9,470 bases of DNA from a candidate division Zixibacteria bacterium SM23_81. Lineage in GTDB: Bacteria; SM23-81. Both the position numbers and the translations under genes were made by a program. Below are positions 6,111 through 9,470 of the stretch, in pieces; position 1 is the first letter of the stretch, and each line of letters starts with the position of its first letter. The DNA lies in assembly GCA_001304015.1 (NCBI GenBank), contig LJUY01000075.1, forward strand, positions 1-9,470, written 5' to 3'. Under the pieces are notes generated by a model. The model was not told where the DNA came from. It was given only the letters and a program-made list of their open reading frames with translations, and searched no databases.

Positions 6111-6218
6111 CACGAATCACGAAAAGTGATCACGTTCTTTTCAGAATTCAAAAAAGTAGCGTCCTCACTCCTGTGAGGACGACTCTTTCATCGCCACTGG
6201 AATCCAGAGACACGCTTA
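6111..6218. repeat. REPIN-like double-hairpin element, copy C (right half decayed)
   Basis: The left flank (6111-6155) matches that of copy B. GTAG (6156-6159) is followed by a perfect hairpin, GTCCTCACTCCTGTGAGGAC (6161-6180). The second hairpin is broken: TCGCCACTGG (6191-6200) remains but its partner arm is scrambled, and the right foot reads GCTTA. The ferritin TAA stop (6216-6218) occupies the foot position. On the minus strand the intact hairpin is followed by GCTAC and a run of six T, so it may terminate ferritin transcription. Confidence 0.75.
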
Positions 6219-6524
6219 TCTCTTTTTCATCTTCTCGATTTCCTCCTCAACCTCTTCCGCGCCCTCAGCATAGAATTTCTCTTCGTCGGGAGCCAATTCT
6301 CTCAGCAGCCGGAGGAATTCTCCGGCATGTACGCGCTCCTCGTCGGCGATGTCCTTCAACACCTCGATGGCTAATGTACGGTCGGTAGACTCTGCCAGCT
6401 GCATGTACAACTGAACGGCCTCATATTCCGCCGCGATCATGAACCGAATGGCCCGGATGAGCTCATCTTTAGTGAGTTTCCTGTCGTGCGCCAGCCCGGA
6501 AAAAGGCGATCCAAATTCTGGCAT
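6216..6524 (-). CDS. Encapsulated-ferritin-like (EncFtn/Flp) protein
   Basis: The 102-residue, mostly helical protein resembles encapsulated ferritins and the ferritin-like domain fused to archaeal encapsulins. By alignment from memory with the Rhodospirillum EncFtn core, E33 and E35 (AAEYEAVQLY), Y40, E63 and H66 (DEERVHAGEF) correspond to its ferroxidase and entry-site residues. Two antiparallel helices, about 17-45 and 48-78, would need to dimerise to form the iron site, as in EncFtn. The start at 6524 is set by a strong ribosome site (AGGAGG, seven bases before ATG); the open frame continues upstream to 6635 but without support. The acidic/lysine tail (EEVEEEIEKMKKR) shows no typical encapsulin cargo peptide, and no shell gene is nearby. 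The likely role is iron oxidation or peroxide protection; partner unknown. Confidence 0.85.
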   Translation of the reverse strand: MPEFGSPFSGLAHDRKLTKDELIRAIRFMIAAEYEAVQLYMQLAESTDRTLAIEVLKDIADEERVHAGEFLRLLRELAPDEEKFYAEGAEEVEEEIEKMKKR

Positions 6525-6613
6525 GATGGCACCTCCTCTCTGTGCAAAAGTTATGAATCCACTCAATCTGATCGGCAGTGCACGGTAAGCAGGCGGTCTG
6601 CAGTCAATCCATG

Positions 6614-6714
6614 TGGGGGCGCGGTTTCCGCGCACATCTCAAGTTCTAGGAAAGGTTTCCAGCCATATAGGGGCGGTTCGCGAACCGCCCACCTTCGTCT
6701 ACGGAAAGGATTCT
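6614..6714. repeat. Diverged tandem duplication containing two GC-rich palindromes
   Basis: Unit 1 (6614-6660) holds hairpin GCGCGGtttCCGCGC (6619-6633) then TCTAGGAAAGGTTTC. Unit 2 (6669-6713) holds the perfect 20-bp palindrome GGGCGGTTCGCGAACCGCCC (6671-6690) then TCTACGGAAAGGATTC. The order palindrome, spacer, TCTA(C)GGAAAGG(N)TTC is the same in both. It lies between the ferritin and the small membrane gene; no T-run follows either stem. Confidence 0.55.
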
Positions 6715-6771
6715 ACAAAATATGGCGACGGATTTGAAACCCGCCCTGGATCTATCAGGATTTCACACAGC

Positions 6772-6918
6772 CTATCGGGACGTGAGCAATGCCGAGAGGA
6801 GAGCAATCGCGACCACCGCTCCTCCCGTCAGTATGGGAAAAAGCCTCTTCACACCTGGGGAATGCTGCATCACGAAGACCAGAGCGATGATCGCCACCGC
6901 CCAAATACCCACGTTCAT
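6772..6918 (-). CDS. Very small two-helix membrane protein
   Basis: The 48-residue product consists almost entirely of two hydrophobic segments, about 3-17 (VGIWAVAIIALVFVM) and 29-45 (ILTGGAVVAIALLSALL). A short QHSPGVKRLFP loop, with its positive charges, joins them, and the end is TSR. I do not recognise the family. An in-frame ATG at 6942 would give 56 residues (MQPVDTCD...), but neither start has a good ribosome site. A strong site (AGGAGG, 6983-6988) instead serves a 20-codon ORF in another frame, which ends ATGA over the 6918 start. Either this gene is translationally coupled to that ORF, or both are one gene broken by a frameshift near 6940. The frame is closed by a stop shortly above 6942. 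It lies upstream of the ferritin, about 250 bp away. Confidence 0.4.
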   Translation of the reverse strand: MNVGIWAVAIIALVFVMQHSPGVKRLFPILTGGAVVAIALLSALLTSR

Positions 6919-6977
6919 ATCGCAAGTATCCACAGGTTGCATACGCGTTTGTTTCTATCGCCAGTCTCTTCTGTCAT
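6915..6977 (-). CDS. Mini-ORF (20 codons) with strong ribosome site
   Basis: AGGAGG (6983-6988) lies five bases before the ATG at 6977. The ORF reads MTEETGDRNKRVCNLWILAI and its TGA overlaps the ATG of the membrane ORF at 6918 (ATGA). It may be a leader peptide, a coupled cistron, or the true N-terminus of the membrane protein now out of frame. The charged beginning is a reasonable cytoplasmic N-terminus for the helices that follow. Confidence 0.35.
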   Translation of the reverse strand: MTEETGDRNKRVCNLWILAI

Positions 6978-7098
6978 TCTCGCCTCCTCTTGCCATCGCT
7001 TTCAAAATGATGAGAAAGATGTTTGGCTAACACCCTGCACATCAGTTGTGGCGAGGTAAATTCAATGCTTGTGGAAAGGGCTGGCTCGGGTCCTGGGT

Positions 7099-7118
7099 AC
7101 TGCCAACCGCCTACTGCC
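7099..7118 (-). repeat. GGCAGTW heptamers, minus strand
   Basis: Three heptamers read GGCAGTA, GGCGGTT, GGCAGT on the minus strand. They are the same type of unit as at 273-299. The surrounding 262 bp between the mini-ORF (6977) and the YbjQ-domain gene (7240) shows no gene, promoter or terminator that I can support. Confidence 0.4.
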
Positions 7119-7239
7119 ATCATGGAAGAAACGGAAAGGGAATGGAATCCGCCTTCGGCTGAATGCGCGGGTTAACTGACGTTGTGGACGGCATAAGGCT
7201 ACAATCTTACACCACATCAATATTTTCCCGCAAGGCTAT

Positions 7240-7797
7240 CTATTTACTGAGCTTGACAGCGGTGCCGTAAGCTAAAAGTTCAGCCGCACTGCCCACGACA
7301 CTGGTAGTCATATAGCGAACATTGATTATTGCATCCGCCCCCATCTGGGCAGCTTGGGCGATCATCCTGCTGGTAGCTGCCGCCCGAGCCGTGCCCATCA
7401 TCTCTGTATATTCCGTCAATTCGCCGCCAAGGATAAGCCTGATCAGGGCGGATAGATCTTTTCCCAACCAGATAGCAAATACCGTATGGCCCTGAACGAG
7501 ACCGAGAATCTCATGTATCTCTCGGCGGGGCACTACATCTGAATTCAACAGCAGAACACCAGCTTCAGAGTCCGTAGGCAGAGGCACTGCTGCTGGTCTC
7601 TTCCCCTTCTTTTGTTCGAGAGCTACTGTCAGCAGAACCAGAAGGATGCCACCCAGAAGGCCAAAGACAGCCATCCGCAGCCACCAAGGGACTGCCGGAT
7701 CATCCTCAACGACCACGTGCCATGGTATTCCGACAAATACCACAACGAACAGCCCGAGCACGAAGGCCAGCGAGCCAATATGTCGAAGTACTTTCAT
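7240..7797 (-). CDS. Membrane-anchored YbjQ/UPF0145-domain protein
   Basis: The 185-residue protein has two N-terminal hydrophobic helices (about 7-27 and 37-60), a basic stop-transfer EQKKGKR, and a C-terminal YbjQ-like domain (about 81-184). Domain marks are EIHEILGLVQGHTVFA (93-108), LGGELTEYTEMMGTAR (123-138), RMIAQAAQMGADAIINVRYMTT (144-165) and AAELLAYGTAVKL (171-183). The fold is sometimes called putative heavy-metal binding, but its function is unknown. The orientation of the domain to the membrane cannot be read reliably. The ATG at 7797 has a good ribosome site (GGGAG, five bases upstream). It begins 53 bp after the lipoprotein gene stop on the same strand, so the two are probably co-transcribed and both are envelope-associated. 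Confidence 0.88.
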   Translation of the reverse strand: MKVLRHIGSLAFVLGLFVVVFVGIPWHVVVEDDPAVPWWLRMAVFGLLGGILLVLLTVALEQKKGKRPAAVPLPTDSEAGVLLLNSDVVPRREIHEILGLVQGHTVFAIWLGKDLSALIRLILGGELTEYTEMMGTARAAATSRMIAQAAQMGADAIINVRYMTTSVVGSAAELLAYGTAVKLSK

Positions 7798-7850
7798 CGC
7801 TTCTCCCTTCTATATCGTCAGATAACTGTGCAGATAACGGGACAAAAACG

Positions 7851-8726
7851 CTATTTTGATTTGCTTATAAACTCCTGGATATTTTCTTCAAGCAGACGAT
7901 TGAACTCTTCCGGGGCATCCCACATGATCACATGCCCGACATCGGGAACGATCTTGGCCTGGTATGAAGGGACGAGTTTTCTGAAAGCTTCTACATTTGT
8001 CGGTTCCATATCCGAATTAATGGCCATAACGGGAACCTGGCATTTCTGAAGAGCTGTAGCGATGTCTTCATTATGCCATCTTAAGTAATCAAGAAGGGAT
8101 TCCCTCCAGCCAATTCTGGAAGCATCCTTTAGCATAGAGAGCACGCGTTCAAAGGATGCCTCCGGATTCTTTTTGTAAAAGCCACTGCCAACTAATTTCT
8201 CGCTGGTTGGATGTGTTATCAGGTCCATAAAAACGCTGTCAATATAGCTAATCACTGGCGGTGGATACATCTTTTCGACATCATGCATATTGTCAACCAG
8301 AACAACACCCGTAACTCGATCGGGAACCTTGTTTGCTGCTTCAACAACAACAGGTCCCCCCATTGAAAAACCGACCAGCACAACCTGCTCAAGGTTAATT
8401 TTTTTAATAACGGTTGCTACATCTTCTCCAAATGACGCCATCGTCCAGTTAAAACGGTTATTGCCAGACTCTCCAAAACCGGGCAGGTCTATAGTGACTA
8501 CCTTGTATCTTTCTGAGAAATGAGAAACCTGTGCATCCCAGATACTTCTGTTATTGCTCCAGCCATGAATAAAAACCAGTGCTGGTTCACCCTCTCCCTG
8601 CATATCGAAACTGATTTTAACCCCATCTGATGAGATGGCAATATGATCAGGTTCCTTTGTGCAGCCACAGATAAGTAGGATCAATAAAATAAAACAGCAA
8701 CTGAAAAATAGAATCTTCTGCTTCAT
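7851..8726 (-). CDS. Alpha/beta-hydrolase lipoprotein
   Basis: The 291-residue protein starts with a lipoprotein signal (MKQKILFFSCCFILLILLICGC), with predicted lipidation at C22 (lipobox ICGC), then TKEPD. The mature part is an alpha/beta-hydrolase: oxyanion-loop HGW (54-56), LPGFGES (81-87), nucleophile elbow GFSMGG with S121, likely acid D239 in INSDM, and catalytic H265 in DVGHVIMW. A helical cap spans about 150-215. The substrate cannot be told; esterase, lipase or lactonase activity are all possible. The start ATG at 8726 has a strong GGAGGTG ribosome site four bases upstream. The gene looks more AT-rich than its neighbours, and an attC-like site lies 36 bp upstream of it, which together suggest horizontal acquisition. 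The YbjQ-domain gene follows 53 bp later. Confidence 0.9.
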   Translation of the reverse strand: MKQKILFFSCCFILLILLICGCTKEPDHIAISSDGVKISFDMQGEGEPALVFIHGWSNNRSIWDAQVSHFSERYKVVTIDLPGFGESGNNRFNWTMASFGEDVATVIKKINLEQVVLVGFSMGGPVVVEAANKVPDRVTGVVLVDNMHDVEKMYPPPVISYIDSVFMDLITHPTSEKLVGSGFYKKNPEASFERVLSMLKDASRIGWRESLLDYLRWHNEDIATALQKCQVPVMAINSDMEPTNVEAFRKLVPSYQAKIVPDVGHVIMWDAPEEFNRLLEENIQEFISKSK

Positions 8727-8762
8727 CTTACACCTCCATGCTTTTTGATGAATGATTGAAAC

Positions 8763-8819
8763 GCATAACGACGTGGATCAGCCGCGAGTTTACGAGTCGG
8801 CTGAATCCGTTGGTTGGGC
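8763..8819 (-). other. attC-like integron recombination site (57 bp)
   Basis: Read on the minus strand it has box R'' GCCCAAC (8813-8819, exact RYYYAAC), a 4-base spacer, arm GGATTCAGCCG, a 13-base loop, arm CGGCTGATCC, a 5-base spacer ACGTC, and box R' GTTATGC (8763-8769; one mismatch to GTTRRRY). The arms form a 10-bp stem with a single extra T on the R'' side, where known attC sites carry an extrahelical base. The outer boxes pair at 5 of 7 positions. It begins 2 bp after the HAD gene stop, as in integron cassettes. No integrase or second site is visible. Confidence 0.65.
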
Positions 8820-8821
8820 CA

Positions 8822-9470
8822 TCAATTCACAAACTTCAGAAGCTCCGTCGGTCGACCGATAACTTCAGCGGCGCCAGACTCTCGCAACTCCTTCTCCGAA
8901 CGAAAGCCCCACAGCGCGCCAACTGGGAGCATGCCAGCGCCGATGGCCGTCTTCATATCGACGGCACTGTCGCCAAGATAGAGAAACTCGTGTGCTGGAA
9001 TATCCAAACGCCGGGCTATCTCTCGTGGACCTGCGGGATCAGGCTTCAGGGGCACTCCATCTCTTTGGCCAAGTATCACTGCAAACTCCCAGCCGGAGAA
9101 GTATTCGTGAATGCAGAGCTCAGCGACAGGCTGAGCTTTGTTTGTCAGCACAGCCATCTCAATGTGTTTTGCAGTGAGGGCATCCAGCAATTCCGGTACT
9201 CCGCTGTACGGCTTGGTCTTCATGTTCCAGTTACGGTCATACTCCCTGCGGAAGGCCTGCAGACAATCTGCTATCAGCTGGTCATTCCGCTTCTCCGGCG
9301 GCAGCGCGCGGGATACAAGCGCGGCTGCTCCATTGCCGACGAAATAGCGAAATGCCTCCGTCGGGTGTGTCGGCAGCCCCTTCTGCTGCAAGACACGATT
9401 CATTGAACCGGCAAGATCCTCCAAGGTGTCAAGCAAGGTCCCATCCAAGTCGAAAATGACAGCTCTATAC
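8822..9470 (-). CDS. HAD-superfamily phosphatase, phosphoglycolate phosphatase-like (N-terminus beyond window)
   Basis: The frame is open to the window edge. It begins YRAVIFDLDGTLLDT, so a few N-terminal residues are missing; a TTG at 9448 would wrongly cut off the catalytic nucleophile. HAD motif I is FDLDGT, motif II is AVLTNK, motif III is the lysine in LKPDP, and motif IV is YLGDSAVDM. The helical cap between motifs I and II resembles Gph, which removes phosphate from 2-phosphoglycolate, though many close relatives act on other sugar or nucleotide phosphates. The rest is complete and normal in length. The TGA stop (8822-8824) lies 2 bp before the attC-like site, so this gene may be the body of an integron cassette. 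It is soluble, with no signal peptide. Confidence 0.9.
   Translation of the reverse strand, partial: YRAVIFDLDGTLLDTLEDLAGSMNRVLQQKGLPTHPTEAFRYFVGNGAAALVSRALPPEKRNDQLIADCLQAFRREYDRNWNMKTKPYSGVPELLDALTAKHIEMAVLTNKAQPVAELCIHEYFSGWEFAVILGQRDGVPLKPDPAGPREIARRLDIPAHEFLYLGDSAVDMKTAIGAGMLPVGALWGFRSEKELRESGAAEVIGRPTELLKFVN

Noticed and set aside
6525-6635. N-terminal extension of the ferritin to 6635
   Set aside because: A strong AGGAGG site immediately before the ATG at 6524 fixes the start, and the extension is unlike the family.
6613-7059. 148-codon plus-strand frame, and the 102-codon frame 6722-7030
   Set aside because: Composition is low-quality and antisense to the better-supported membrane ORF; they start in palindromic repeats.
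7141-7200. Second attC-like site after the YbjQ-domain gene
   Set aside because: It shares GGCTGAAT with the site at 8763-8819 and has GTTAAC, but no matching arm or proper RYYYAAC/GTTRRRY pair could be found at suitable spacing.
1-9470. CRISPR array, tRNA, rRNA or transposase/integrase gene
   Set aside because: No regularly spaced identical repeats, cloverleaf, rRNA motif or recombinase motif was seen on either strand.

Overview
The window is Gram-negative bacterial DNA with almost every gene on the minus strand. The split LPS-heptose pair (rfaE1 and rfaE2 as separate genes), the M24 peptidase directly ahead of efp, the small encapsulin-type ferritin, and the many palindromic and tandem repeats between genes fit a Desulfobacterota/deltaproteobacterial-type chromosome, possibly a metagenome assembly. 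No rRNA or tRNA is present to fix the taxonomy, so this is inference.

Layout, left to right. (1) 1-4077 holds a minus-strand housekeeping block, in transcription order: rfaE1 (ADP-heptose pathway kinase), rfaE2 (adenylyltransferase), a TPR protein, an Xaa-Pro-type M24 peptidase, and efp, cut by the window edge. rfaE1 and rfaE2 are 2 bp apart, and the TPR gene and the peptidase overlap by ATGA. (2) 4236-5000 carries a UbiE-like methyltransferase that runs into a 61-bp double-hairpin repeat. (3) 5000-5760 is a 760-bp noncoding island with a 226-bp inverted-repeat element, a second copy of the double hairpin, and a strong promoter with a structured leader. These lead into the only convincing plus-strand gene, a TTG-initiated cold-shock protein with its own terminator. 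(4) 6111-7239 has a third, decayed double hairpin, an encapsulated-ferritin-like gene with no encapsulin, duplicated palindromes, and a very short two-helix membrane protein behind an overlapping mini-ORF. (5) 7240-9470 has a YbjQ-domain membrane protein, an alpha/beta-hydrolase lipoprotein, and a HAD phosphatase truncated by the window end. Between the last two is a 57-bp sequence with the full architecture of an integron attC site.

The most notable signals are four. The GTAG-footed double hairpins look like REPINs, and two copies end exactly at stop codons. The solitary attC-like site lies 2 bp after the HAD stop codon. The csp leader contains a terminator-like hairpin between promoter and start. 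The ferritin is an orphan of its usual nanocompartment. No CRISPR array, insertion sequence, transposase or integrase gene is visible. No complete previously undescribed multi-gene system can be demonstrated from this window alone.
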